Positions 50,101 through 59,093 of a stretch of DNA of 64,000 nucleotides are shown here, in pieces. The position numbers were made by a program, and so were the translations under genes. The stretch is taken from contig OZ007574.1 in NCBI GenBank assembly GCA_963931925.1, positions 38,805,438 through 38,869,437 on the forward strand, in the 5' to 3' direction. The notes below the pieces were generated by a model. It was given only the letters and a program-made list of their open reading frames with translations. It did not search any database and was not told the DNA's origin. This DNA comes from Onchidella celtica (lineage: Eukaryota; Mollusca; Gastropoda; Systellommatophora; Onchidiidae). Each line of letters starts with the position of its first letter. The stretch's first letter is position 1.

Positions 50101-53100
50101 ACTCCAGACGACAAGTATCCTGTGACCCCAAATATCAAAGTCCATGACAGTCTTCTGAAGGTGTCGGAGAACTTCACCTATCTTGGCAGTACACTGTCTT
50201 CCACGGCTCGTGTTGATACTGAAATTCTCTCAAGAATCAGCAAAGCCAGCTCTGCATTTGGCAGGCTTCGAAAGAGAGTGTGGGATGTTGCCGGCATTCG
50301 CACAGACACTAAGCTGAAAGTGTACAATGCTGTGGTCCTTCCCACCCTACTCTATGGGGCTGAAACCTGGACAGTGTACCAATCGCATGCCAGAAAGCTA
50401 AATCACTTTCATCTGGCCTGCCTTAGAAAGATCCTAAGGATCAAATGGCAGGATAAAATTCCAGACACTGAGGTCCTCAATCGTGCCAAGGAATTGAGCA
50501 TCTTCTGCCACCTGAAAAAAATTCAGCTACGTTGGGCAGGACATGTTGTCAGAATGCCCGACTCCAGACTCCCTAAGCAAATCTTCTTCTCTGAGCTCTC
50601 CAATGGAACGAGGAATGTTGGGGCCCCAAAGAGACGGTACAAAGACACTCTCAAGCAATCACTGAAGGCCTTTGCCATTGATGTGAGTGAGTGGGAAAGC
50701 TCTCGCTTGATCGTGCAAATTGGAGGGCGGCCCTTACCAGAGGCAGCAAAGCATGGGAAGCTGACAGAGTCCAGCAGGCTATCAAAAAAAGAGAACGGCG
50801 CAAGAAAAGGCCCAGTGGTACTGAACCAACGGAGCACTCTTGTCATTTATGCGGAAGGGTCTGCAGGGCAAAAATAGGACTTATCAGTCACATGAGAAGC
50901 CATAAGTCATGAAAGAACAGTCTTTCCATTCTGTCCTCTGTGTCCTTTAGTTCTCTTTATTGTCCATGTGTTGAAATTCTCAACAATTTCTGTTCTTTAT
51001 TCCTCTGGTGTTGTTAAGGTCATCATCATACCTGATGGACGAACTATTATTATTATTAGGTCTGAAAAGTCTTTGCTGGCGGTATGGAGAACACATGGTA
51101 AAAAATAGAGTAAACGAGACAGTTCCAGTGGGGTTAAATAAAGCCGAAGCTACCAATTTATTGTCTTTCTTTCTTTTTTTTGTGATCATAGGATACTTTG
51201 ATTGAGAAACTGCGCTTGAAGAACTCTACTCTCAAAGTACAAAAGAAGAAATTGATGCTCCAACTAAAGCAGGTGTGTTTTGTTATAGTGATACGTGTGT
51301 GTAGTTTGTTATTTGAGATCTGGATTAATTTGAATAAAGTAAATTTGTAAAATTTTATGCCAATATCAGAAGTTATTTATGGAAATTCAAAACTGCTGCA
51401 TGTTTTTCCTTGTTCCCTTCCATATATGCTGAAAAAATATAAATGCATGAAATTACAGGTTACACAGTTTTTCAGTAGGACGTATAGTAAATTTTAATCG
51501 TGCACTCGTTCACTAGGTCGTACAATGTATGTCACAGCACACTCACACTTTCGATTTTAGAAATACAAGGCACTCAAGGAGTTAAATAAGCAACTGTACT
51601 TTAGAAGATTATGAGATACAGTTACCAATCATGGTCATTTCAGAAAGAAGAAATGGGAGAAGTGCTGCATGAAGTGGACTTTAACCAGTTAAAGATTGAA
51701 AACCAACAGTATTTAGAGAAGATAGATGAGAGAAACCAAGACCTGCTGAGACTGAAACTCATGGCAGGAAACACAATGCAAGTGCAGAATTCGTACAAGG
51801 TAGGTTGGTGAATTGGAAGAATGATGTGGTGAATAGGTGGACCAGTGCATGAAAAATGTACTATTTTATGGCTAGTCAGACAGATGCATGAACATGTGGA
51901 TGGGTGATATGGAGTGGATACATGGATGGGTACGCGGCTGGTGATATTGACTGTGGTTGTAGAAACAGCATTGAATGGATAGACAGTGCATGATTGATGG
52001 AAAAACAGGTGGATTGACAGCAAGAAAGACAGATACGTGAACAAAAAGACGGATGATTTAATGTGGTTAGGTGGACATACAAGTGGCTGGGAATGGTGAC
52101 TCTGGTTGTTATGTAGTAACAGTGCATGAATGATAAAGAGATGAATGCATCGATGGCTGAGTATGTGGGTATGTGAACATGTGGATAGATGATTTGAAGT
52201 AGATACATGAGTGGGTAAGTGGTTGGTGATAGTGACTGTGTTTGTAATAAATAATAGTGGTGAAAGGACAGGCCAGTGCATGGATGATGAAAATGTGGAT
52301 AGATTGATGTCTGGATAGGTAAGCACATGAATGGGTGGGTGGAATTCGGGTTTTATGGCACGTCGGCACAATCATGGCCACTTTGCAGTTTTCATGGTGT
52401 ATTTGGGTACTTTATGTATGTTTTTGGTATTCAGAGCTTCATAAATTTAAATTTCACAAATAAAATTATGTAGTCTAGTTCCTTATTGTCAAAAACTGTT
52501 TTTTGTAGATCTGAAAAAAGTTTTGTAAATGTGTATAAAAGTTTAACAGTTGTAGATCTTAGCCTCTTTCAGAAACGACACTACGCTCCGTGGGTCAACA
52601 TCAGAAAATAATTCTTTCATGGATCCACAGGCATAGGGCCTTCTTTTGCTATAATGAATAGGTGGATGAATAAGTGGCTGGTGACATTGACGATGACTAA
52701 AGATTTCATTGTTGTAATTTACATCATTTCTATAGTTGAAAATAGAAATCAGATAAACTCGACTTTCCATTTTCAAACAATATTAATTTATTTGACAGAA
52801 AAAGCTTCACACTCTGACAATGGAGTCTGAAAGACTGAAAAGTGAAATCACTTTGCGTGAAGACTTAGAAGGTCGAATACAAGCAGAGACAGCACTTGTG
52901 GAAGTGGTAAGTGATGGAGTAGAGAAACATACCGAGAGTTATAAACCAGAATGTGTTTCGTCCAATTTTATTCATTGTTCCTAAATGCGTGTAGATAATA
53001 GGACATAAGATGTGTGACTCTTATTTGATAACCCAGTAAAACTATTCATGTGACTGTGTTGTCGCAATTATTTTGGTTTTCATTAGGGTATAAATTTCAA

Positions 53101-54201
53101 ACTTGTTTTTCTCAATTTGACGATTTTGAACATTAAAACATTCTAATTGCCAACCCTCAGTATCTTATTTGCCTAATTCGAGAATATTGGGCAGATGGAT
53201 GATGGGACTTGGGGAGACATAGAACAGGTTTGATTTCTATTTTCGCGATTGGCTTTCTCTGCGAGACAATCCACCAATCCTGTTTCAGAATCATCTGTAT
53301 AATACATCTTCTAGCATGCAGTCTGTATTTGGTCATAACATTTTAGCCACTTAGTCATATTCCTGCCTGTCTTTTGACTGTCATCTCAGTTGCTGACAGG
53401 GCAATGTTTGGCAAGAGTATTCAGGCAGTGTTGGAAAATGTATTTTGTGGCTCAAGCTGAAAATCCATATTATATTGCATTATCAGGAGAGAGCCAAAGC
53501 TGAACAAATCAACAGAAAACTTCGCAAACAGCTGGCAAACTTCCGTGTCCCTGCTGTGATGGAGTATGTCATGGAAAAAGCTGATTTGTACGACATACAG
53601 AAGAAAGTCAAGTCTTGGGAAAGAAAAGTGGATATTGCAGAGGTGAATGTCATGGTTTTGCTGGAGATTGTTGTTTCTTGAGGATCCCTGCCCTAGTTTT
53701 TATTCTTGTTTTAATTCTCCTGCATTGTTTTGATTTTGTGTTGTTTCACCCTCAGAAGAGCTGATTTAGCCCTCAAATGGTCGGTTTTTGATTGGTACAC
53801 TAGGAAGGAAGATTAAGTAACAAAGACAAAGGCATTCCATATTGGGGATATTTTCTTTTCAAAGGCTAGGGTGTGCTGTCGTCACAGTTCAAGCTGACAT
53901 GTCACCTAAAATGAGAAAGGAGAAATGTTAGCTATCATATCCAGTATTTACATAATTTGGCAGGGTATCATTTCTTTAGCAGAGTAGCACTTCATTACTG
54001 AATTTGTTATGATCTGAAAGGTAAAATTTTGTCAGAAAACAAAATTTTGTTCCTGTCTTCTGTAGCCCATTTACATATATGACATCTCTGATTTTTTTGT
54101 CTAATGAACAGATGGCACTCAGGACTCATCGTAAAACTTGGAGAATGATGCAGCAAACAACTCCATTGGGTGCAAATTGGAAAGGAATGCTGGAGGCTTA
54201 A
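38119..54201 (+). CDS. CCDC113: CCDC113 / CFAP263, ciliary coiled-coil protein (DUF4201)
   Basis: Eight exons: 38119-38222, 39706-40000, 47938-48093, 51192-51272, 51644-51799, 52799-52906, 53487-53642, 54112-54201. They total 1146 nt, encoding 381 residues plus TAA, close to the 377 of human CCDC113. All introns are GT-AG and all phases match. The start MEAAETVSVDTDTTGDD follows a good AAACAAAATGG context. The acidic N-terminus is followed by a Lys/Ser-rich linker (GRKRSKSRSSNMDRS), then continuous coiled coil. Conserved C-terminal blocks are QLKIENQQYLEKIDERNQ, LRLKLMAGNT, LRKQLANFRVPAVMEYV, KSWERKVDIAEMAL and HRKTW. Family members act in motile cilia and sperm flagella, near radial spoke 3 and the dynein regulatory complex with CCDC96. 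Three exons are each exactly 156 nt. Introns 2 and 3 carry large retrotransposons. Confidence 0.95.
40111..40115. other. Target-site duplication GATAC, left copy
   Basis: GATAC directly precedes the LTR. The same five bases follow the other LTR at 46764-46768. Confidence 0.95.
40116..40735 (-). repeat. 3' LTR (element orientation)
   Basis: 620 bp bounded by TGTAACA and GCTACA on the plus strand (TG...CA). It is identical to 46144-46763 by eye. Confidence 0.95.
40736..40750 (-). promoter_or_regulatory. Polypurine tract
   Basis: On the minus strand AAATTGGGGAGTTG abuts the 3' LTR. This is the expected place and composition for the plus-strand primer. Confidence 0.7.
41501..41923 (-). CDS. RNase H part of the Gmr1-type polyprotein
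   Basis: About 140 residues. It holds the catalytic Asp of LATDASDRGLGASLMQE, the Glu of SERECLAIVWAVKKF and the Asp of LQTDHRSLEFL, and it ends at GRENVCADFLSRVF and TAA. It lies one base out of frame with the RT block upstream; the two frames overlap at 41920-41923 in a run of four T. It degrades the RNA strand during reverse transcription. Confidence 0.92.
   Translation of the reverse strand: MKNVIISKPVLCLPDFSKEFVLATDASDRGLGASLMQEHEGKLYPVAYASRKLLPRETKYSVSERECLAIVWAVKKFTLYLYGKEFVLQTDHRSLEFLNSAKFDSPMLLRWSLFLQSYRFRIHYVKGRENVCADFLSRVF
41920..42972 (-). CDS. Reverse transcriptase part of the Gmr1-type polyprotein
   Basis: It continues the Gag-PR-INT frame after a single TGA. The stretch before RT (DLEGDNGGTTEDLADL) is open. 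RT motifs follow: PYPVPYAMRDSLKEEL, SPIVAVKKKDGSNRVCIDYR, FSRIDLSKGYWQV, FIRMPFGM and the catalytic TAYVDDLLIH. It ends WDETQEKAYTF and TGA, just where the connection to RNase H is expected. No Met begins the frame at a sensible place, so it needs readthrough of the TGA, or this copy carries a nonsense mutation. Confidence 0.93.
   Translation of the reverse strand, partial: DLEGDNGGTTEDLADLGSWDQNEGYRDVQYGTQLTSEQRQELCDVVKNYQHVFTNLPGCCQLGEHRIDLTTEVPVRQRPYPVPYAMRDSLKEELSTMERLGIIRRSSSGYASPIVAVKKKDGSNRVCIDYRRLNKITVFDPHSTAAPLEVFQSLSRGKLFSRIDLSKGYWQVKVREQDIPKTAFVTMGEHYEFIRMPFGMMNSGATLNRIVKPLIRGMNNVTAYVDDLLIHTETFDEHVKTLKDLLQRMDQAGLTARPSKCLIGTSEVDFVGHLVGEGMIGLLEENVCKVRDAPRPTTKKEVKAFLGLVGYYHEFIPNFSAIASPLSDLLRKGQPNIVQWDETQEKAYTF
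42973..46035 (-). CDS. Gag - protease - integrase polyprotein (Gmr1 order)
   Basis: 1020 residues. Residues 20-92 are a charged coiled coil built of KEAERQE heptads. Residues 105-275 are a retrotransposon Gag capsid domain (LDSWLLRFERFAETAEW). Two CCHC knuckles follow (C299, C302, H307, C312 and C324, C327, H332, C337). The protease Asp lies in RDTGCEGVVVR (D424). The integrase has an HHCC zinc site (H608, H615, C645, C648), then the catalytic D678, D738 and E774 with the usual 35-residue spacing. A GPY/F module (LVQWKGPYKVVSVVG) lies near the end. The frame stops at TGA after GMTIIED, and the same frame goes on into RT. No disabling mutation is visible in this part. Confidence 0.95.
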   Translation of the reverse strand: MSEVIGRLSQEADAMELTGQERRDYLREGLERERQLEAQRQEKEAERQAHEKEAERQEKEAERQEKEAERQLEREKMNHELEIERMRQQRGGNDSAQKTDDHASSKRPKLPAFQDKKDDLDSWLLRFERFAETAEWPRSTWTTSLSALLTGRALECFCRLPIDEAKDYDKVKEALQKRYNLSEDGYRLMFRQGKPEDGEDVGMFLTRIKTYLERWIKLSKTEETYEGVRDLFVREQFMDACPPDLATHVRERKPKTLQDIADSAEAYLVARNRTLSGSARLQSRPVRQRPNGDRSPQVCHRCQRPGHKATECRAKLNDKGELKCYLCGKPGHVRRMCPAQKDMGRGKPNKAAAAVVIAADESSRQDATTADTSINVQAVMKDGKLQLAVPVTCGGCSDGRTVEKLKLPVMKGLIGNRAVDVLRDTGCEGVVVRRALVDDGQLTGGKKLIARIDNSLLAAEEAVIDVKTPYLTGKVTALCLPETICDLVVGNVDGAKDPYDPDTEVMVGAVTTRAQEKRKDRSTSLKVPRAERHAGVDREELIRLQEEDEVIRKLEQKKIPTNRGNKSVHFEKHGGVLYRIYKDLRQATVIRQVVLPEKLREYVLSVAHDSIVGGHLGVKKTKDRVMSNFYWPGIEGDVARYCRSCDICQRTVNKGATPKVHLQSMPVVDVPFRRVAVDLVGPIDPPREGGHRYILVYIDYATRYPEATPLKKIDAETVAEALVNIYSRLGVPEEILSDQGTQFMSDVMKETNRLLGIRQSTTTVYHPMCNGLVERFNGTLKKTLRRLCAEQPKQWHRYINPLLFAYREVPQESTKFAPFELLYGRTVRGPMHILRQLWTKDVEEPDTKTSYQYVMELRERLEDTWKLATEELSKAQGRQKTYYDRKARERKFRPGDEVLVLLPTNTNKLLVQWKGPYKVVSVVGVNDYRVKMGAKEKTLHANLLKRYIPRTSKAAAVAMEPRPIVTEMCGMDNSRRDTTPEHVNAIKDGGGDSAETVLAEDDMMDKRQPVESAGMTIIED
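46123..46140 (-). promoter_or_regulatory. Primer binding site, tRNA-Pro type
   Basis: TGGGGGCTCGTCCGGGAT lies three bases after the 5' LTR on the minus strand. These 18 bases are complementary to the 3' end of tRNA-Pro and are the same as the classic proline primer site of many retroviruses. Confidence 0.93.
46144..46763 (-). repeat. 5' LTR (element orientation)
   Basis: 620 bp, identical to 40116-40735 by eye, and followed on the plus strand by the GATAC duplication. It should hold the element's promoter. On the plus strand it lies about 1.17 kb upstream of CCDC113 exon 3. Confidence 0.95.
46764..46768. other. Target-site duplication GATAC, right copy
   Basis: Same five bases as 40111-40115. 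Confidence 0.95.
46769..47937. other. CCDC113 intron 2, remainder
   Basis: Non-coding. I see no further element that can be named. It ends in the acceptor TATTTTTCAG before exon 3. Confidence 0.6.
48743..51057 (+). mobile_element. RTE-like LINE, 5'-truncated, 12-bp target duplication
   Basis: AGGTCTGAAAAG occurs on both sides (48731-48742 and 51058-51069). The 3' end is a short (ATT)n tail at about 51044-51057. The endonuclease is missing; the copy begins in the linker before RT. The 5' junction is odd: a 13-bp inverted copy of the element's first bases, then a poly(A) run, then the element. It lies in CCDC113 intron 3 in sense orientation and ends about 120 bp before exon 4, inside or near the acceptor region. 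Confidence 0.9.
48785..50912 (+). pseudogene. RTE-like reverse transcriptase with C-terminal zinc finger, frameshifted
   Basis: The long frame (to 50877) holds NHRGISLLSIAGKILARML, CGFRKERGTADMIF, FVDLTKAFDTV, GVKQGCVLAPTLFS and the catalytic LLFADDCALL. Thumb-like and C-terminal segments follow (LLYGAETWTVY, LRWAGHVVRMPDSRLPKQ). About 50695-50715 a one-base shift moves the true protein into another frame: RANWRAALTRGSKAWEADR, then a C2H2 finger CHLCGRVCRAKIGLISHMRSH and a stop at 50912. The first codons before SLIQAHCS come from the poly(A) junction and are not part of the protein. The endonuclease is absent, so the copy is dead. Confidence 0.9.
51890..52350 (+). repeat. Diverged minisatellite in CCDC113 intron 5
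   Basis: A unit of roughly 135-150 bp recurs with GGCTGGTGATATTGACTGTGG near 51938, GGCTGGGAATGGTGACTCTGG near 52084 and GGTTGGTGATAGTGACTGTG near 52220. Each is preceded by GTGGAT/GTGGGT runs. A weaker copy lies near 52660-52700. On the minus strand this gives His/Ser/Thr-rich fake proteins, which are not genes. Confidence 0.7.
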
Positions 54202-55490
54202 AGTTATTGGGAACTGTGCCTGAAGTTAAAAGGACAAGTCATGTCAGATGCTGTAAAGCTGTCCTAGATGGTCCACTGGATTTGGTTTCTTGTACTGTTC
54301 AAATCAAACAAAAGTGTGATTTAGAAGTTGCAACAAAAGAAAAAGTTAAAAAAAAAAAATAGAATGACAGCAAATTGCAAATATTTATCAAAATGTAGTC
54401 GGACTAGTGGAAATACCAGAATGTTGATACCAGAGAAAAGAGAGATCTCAAATTTGGGCAATTTATCTTGCTTGGGTGATATAATTATTTCTTCTGAGCT
54501 GTGGAAGTCAGTTTCTATTTTTGTGTATTTCAAAGTCCGGTGTTGGTGTTGACATTAAAAGTCTTTGCTACGAAATGTGACCAATGTCATGGGTAACTCA
54601 TGATTAAAGCCTCACAGCAAATATGCTGGAAATGCTTTGGTTAGTCTGTACAGATGCAAAATTATAAATTGCGATGGGCCAGAACAGTAAAATATAGATG
54701 AAGATTTGCATTTGCAGAGCAACAAACAATGCAGGTCTCCTATCTCACTGCAGTTTTTATTGTTCAGACAGATTATGCAGTGTGTGCCACTTGAATATTG
54801 AATATAACCAATGGATTTGATATGACTAATGCACAAGCTTTCTTCAAGCAAAAGCAGGGTATGAATTTGTGACTTAGGCTAAGGATTTAAGTTACCTCTT
54901 AAAATGAAAACTTATAAATGTTTTGAAATTTCAGTTCTTAAGTAATTTAACGGTATTGGAGAAATAATGGAGGGGGGGGGGGGGCGCATGATAAAATTTA
55001 ATTTTCTGTTAATATGATTGATACATGTACCTGAAATGTCATTGATCATATACTTATGGACCGCAGTGTTTTTTTACTACCATGCACTGGATCCATATAA
55101 ATATAGTTTCAGGCTGAGAAAAGGCCTAGTTGCCTATAATGATCCTCTGCCTGTGGAAAATTGTACATATATAAATTTTAATGACTTAATGTATCTCAAG
55201 CATAATGAAATTGAAAATAAAATCCATTTGCAGTATTATCGTATGAGTTTCCCACTTATTAAGAAATTGTCGTTAAAATTTTCTCATATTTGTATTAGAT
55301 TCAAAAGCAATATAAAATGTCATTTAAGATAGGACCTTTTTAACGGGATTGTGAATTGCTTTTTTACAAGAGCTGATAGAATATTTGACTGTTTTAATTT
55401 ATAAGATTAAAATTGGATTATATTGGCCATTCCTTACACATGTGTGTCATAAAATGAGTTTTTCCATCATGGAATCCAATTGTAAATAAA
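54202..55490 (+). other. CCDC113 3' untranslated region and downstream sequence
   Basis: After the TAA at 54199-54201 come ATTAAA at about 54602-54607 and AATAAA at 55485-55490, either of which could serve as the polyadenylation signal. A poly(G) run lies near 54974. The open frame at 55018-55332 has no recognised product and is probably untranslated. Confidence 0.5.
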
Positions 55491-57865
55491 GTAAAATGTA
55501 AACTGATCCATCCTTCTGTCCTTTGTTAAAATTTCATATTTAAATCATTTTAACACAAATTTCCCTTTTCGTGTCTTGCTACATTCTCCTGCACTTCAGT
55601 TATGCTTGATATTACAGTATTCACACTTATATACAGGAACCAGGGACATCACATCATTTGCCTACCTATAACTGTGCAAACCATCTTTACGTTTAGCATA
55701 GTCTCTTTCAAATCATTTATCAAACATCAGTCGAGATGTTCATTCTTCCATCTTCTATTATTATTTGGTAACTTGCAGACTACGTTCTGACATTTTGAGA
55801 ACACAACTGAACATACAGTCTCAATATAAATGGAATAAACTAATTTTCAATGGTGCCAGTTTGTAAATGAATTGTTCTGAAGAGTAAGTAGACAGAAAAC
55901 AAATTATTTTAAGGCTGTGGATTTCCTTCGCAACTTTGTAAGAACCAGATTCGCCACCAAGTACCACCAACCTATTTATATATAGCTCAGTGGCATCATC
56001 TCTCAGCAGGTGGGTATGTTGTAGCAGCATTAAATTATCGCAGTGCACAAAAGAATGTGAATGAAGGTACTGAGGCAAGCATAGTTTTGTAAGCCCAGGC
56101 ATAGGCAAGGCTATTGTGGCTATTTTGCTTGTCATCCTGTGTTTTTTCCATAGTGTCGCGATGTGGGTTAGATGGGGAGAATTCGACTGACACTCTTTCG
56201 AGGTCCGCTCCCACAATCGACGAACACACAAAAAAAATACTTGCACTCTAAAAACTAAATAAATCAATTGCTTTGATTTTTAGCAGAACTGTAGGGCAGT
56301 TTAATTACAGGAATTAATGTAACAAATATAATTATAAATATAAATATCAATTCAAAGGCAACTGAATCTAACTAATGAAACTACAGCTTTCTATAAAGAC
56401 TAACTTATTCACTCTAACTACTTGCAGGTCATATGAGTTAGATGCCAAATAGAATCCGCGCACGTGGCGACGGATATAACAGTTTAAATTCTATTAATTC
56501 AATGAGACATGTTATGATATGGACATTTCCTCTAGACACGCCATGGAGAATGCTTGTACAACCATGCGTAGTCTGGCGGTAGCTCTGAAACTGTCTTCAA
56601 AAGTAAGTAGAACGGTTCACTTTCATCATTACAAATTAGTATGAACTCTCACCATTAGGCCCTCACTGGGAGTGAGAGCGCTCGATGTAAACGCTGTGGG
56701 TTCATATCAAACCAAGTAGCTTAGGCTCTGGAGCTTTAAAACATCACGCTCCTCACAATATGGACTGCTCAACTGCGTCTCTATGTCTCTCATCTGGCTG
56801 AGGACTATCGCCGTCCACCTCGTAAATGGATTGTCTACATGTGGCATCTATCTAAGCTCTGCACGGGTTTAAATACTAAAGCTATCGTCGCTACAATAAC
56901 ACAGTGGCATAACTGCAAAAACTTACTTTTAAGAAAAACGAATTTGAAATTTTTCTTATGTTTTGAAGCCAAAGCATAGACGGTAGGAAAGCTAGATCTG
57001 GGCGAATTTTACACCAACGTGAAGGTAATTCAGTTCTGTACCATTGCATATAATGATATTGTGGTAAGGAAAATAATTAATGAGCTAATTAATTAAAATA
57101 AACGAAGTGGTACACTTATGCCGGTATGTGATGCAGAGAAAGTGTCTTACCCCATACCGCGAAGGTGCGCCTATCTGATTGTGCCGCTTTGCTAAACAGG
57201 AGAGGTAACGGCAAGCAGCAGTTAGGTCATTACGGGTGGCAATGTATTAAGTACAGTGTGTGTTTGTGCTGTATTTGTGTCTTATTTTATTGTAGGGACA
57301 GACGACCAATAAAAAAAAAGATATATCAAGTGATATAATGACAAACAAAGAAAAGTATATATTAGATAACACTAACCTGTCTTTCGTTCATTTTATGTTG
57401 ATTTTTTGACAAGCACAGTAACAATAATCCGAATAATATCTACATGGAATACACAATCATCATCATTAAGTTTAATAGATTCTTCACAATCTCTGTCCAT
57501 GGGCAGCTCTTGCAGCACTCCTTGGGGAGAAAGCCTTTTCTTCGACATAATGCTAAATTTCTATAAAAATTTGCTTTTCCTCTTTACAAGAAATGTACCA
57601 AATATTGAGATTTTACTGAATTTTTTTGTTCATAATAATGGATATTTTAGTGTGGTAGATGCTTGTAAAAGTCTTGACACAATTGTTCCTTGATCAGTGG
57701 GGTGGTTCCACGGCAGAAGCTCAGTAGATCATTATATTTCTCAGTGCTGCATTTTGGAGGCTCATCATAATAATATGCACAGGATAGACATTTGGATATC
57801 ACTTGTTTGTGGCGGCGAGGTGGCAGTGAGAGGGTGTAAAAGTCTTTTTTTTTAAATGGGAAGTT

Positions 57866-59093
57866 TCATAGAAAATTTTCTGTGGTTCCTTTTTCTCTAC
57901 CGTGACTTCCATAAAACTTGTCCATTTCACAATCTCTCCTCAATCCGATGAACGAACTCTTAATGTGCCGATGTCCTTTACCAGATCCTTCCAATTTTTT
58001 ACATCCTTTGTGTTCAATTTTGTAAAACGAAAGGTTTTTCTTGGTAGATGCCATCTGAATTACAGCTTCTAGTTGAGCTGGAATTAGGATCTCTCCTGCT
58101 CTAGCAAGGGCTCTCTCCACGAGACTATGTATGCTATCACCTTCGCTTTGTCCATGGTTGGTTTTAAAAAAGTAAAGAGTTATAACCTCTACTGATACAG
58201 CACTCACTATGAAAGTTTTCAGCATGCTCGCCACGATTATTTGTGAGTGTGCATGAGAAAACCCACAATAAGCCGGCAATATGACATTTTGAGTTCTGTA
58301 CATATAATAAAAGACAAGACATTTCTGATAAATTGAAGTCAGTGACCCCCCTAAAACAAGATTTTGAGAAAACGGCAATTAACCATATAAGTGGCAATAG
58401 CTAATTGACCAAGTAATATTGGAGTGATTGTTGTTAGGAGACCATAGTCTAATTACAAAGCCATTATAGATGTCATAGTAAGTAGTATTCACTGCTCATC
58501 TACAGTTTACCCTGTAGCATGCCACGGTCCCCTAAACAACAGCCAAGTTGGAAGTTTGTGTTGGACCCATATTTTCACTTCAAAGCCGTTTTTCTCAAAA
58601 TCAGCTCTGCCGACTTATTGTGGGTTTTCTCATGCACACTCACATTTTGGCCATAACATCCATCCCCAAAAAGTGCAACCTCCTCCACACCTCTGTTGTC
58701 TAGCATAGTCAGAATATTGTGCAGACACATGGAAGTTTCATTAGCACCCCTGTTGGCTACACCTTGTCCTGGTGGTTTCTCATTTTTGGCAGTTCTTCTT
58801 GGGATTTCATGGCCTCCTGATTTTTTCTTCTGCAACAAAGCCAGTGGGACTTCATCCTCTGAATCTGAAGTTTCTGGTTTTGACCTGGTTGCCGAAAACA
58901 TTTCGACCACTTTACCCGAGTAGTACTTTCCATCCGGCTCCCACCACATCTCCACTTGAGCTACTGCTTTAAAAAGGTTTGAACCTAGAATCTTTCTCAG
59001 CTCTCTTGTGTTGACGACATTAACACTTCCATCGCTATCCCATTGGACAAGTACATCAAAAAACTTCATTTTGAATGGATCTGACGAAGGCAC
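57866..59093 (-). pseudogene. RNase H-like transposase gene, split by a MITE
   Basis: The first part (59093-58648) starts MPSSDPFKMKFFDVLVQW and has a Tudor-like segment, VEMWWEPDGKYYSGKVVE, at about residues 47-64. An acidic and basic linker follows, then RGANETSMCLHNIL and VALFGDGCYGQN. The second part (about 58240-57866) has IVASMLKTFIVSAV, GQSEGDSIHSLVERAL and LIPAQLEAVIQMASTKKN. The pair GDGC-x-GQN and EGDSxHS...P-x-Q with an upstream RGANE is the signature of a family of RNase H-like proteins from animal transposons; the Asp residues are the likely catalytic ones. A 401-bp MITE sits exactly after GQN and a frameshift is also present, so the gene is dead. The family name is not known to me. 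Confidence 0.72.
58243..58643. mobile_element. Nested MITE, 401 bp, 36-bp TIRs
   Basis: The left end GTGAGTGTGCATGAGAAAAC (58243 on) and the right end form inverted repeats of 36 bp with one mismatch. ATTT flanks both sides (58239-58242 and 58644-58647). The insertion interrupts the transposase codons right after GQN. Internal sequence such as AGGGGACCGTGGCATG recurs at 29785-30040 and in part at 60605-60660, so it is a dispersed family. It encodes nothing. Confidence 0.85.

Noticed and set aside
51640..52381. Minus-strand frames of 243, 150 and 90 residues rich in His, Ser and Thr
   Set aside because: They are antisense to exon 5 and the GGAT-like minisatellite of CCDC113 intron 5.
55018..55332. 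Plus-strand frame of 104 residues downstream of CCDC113
   Set aside because: Lies in the likely 3' untranslated region, AT-rich, with no recognised domain.
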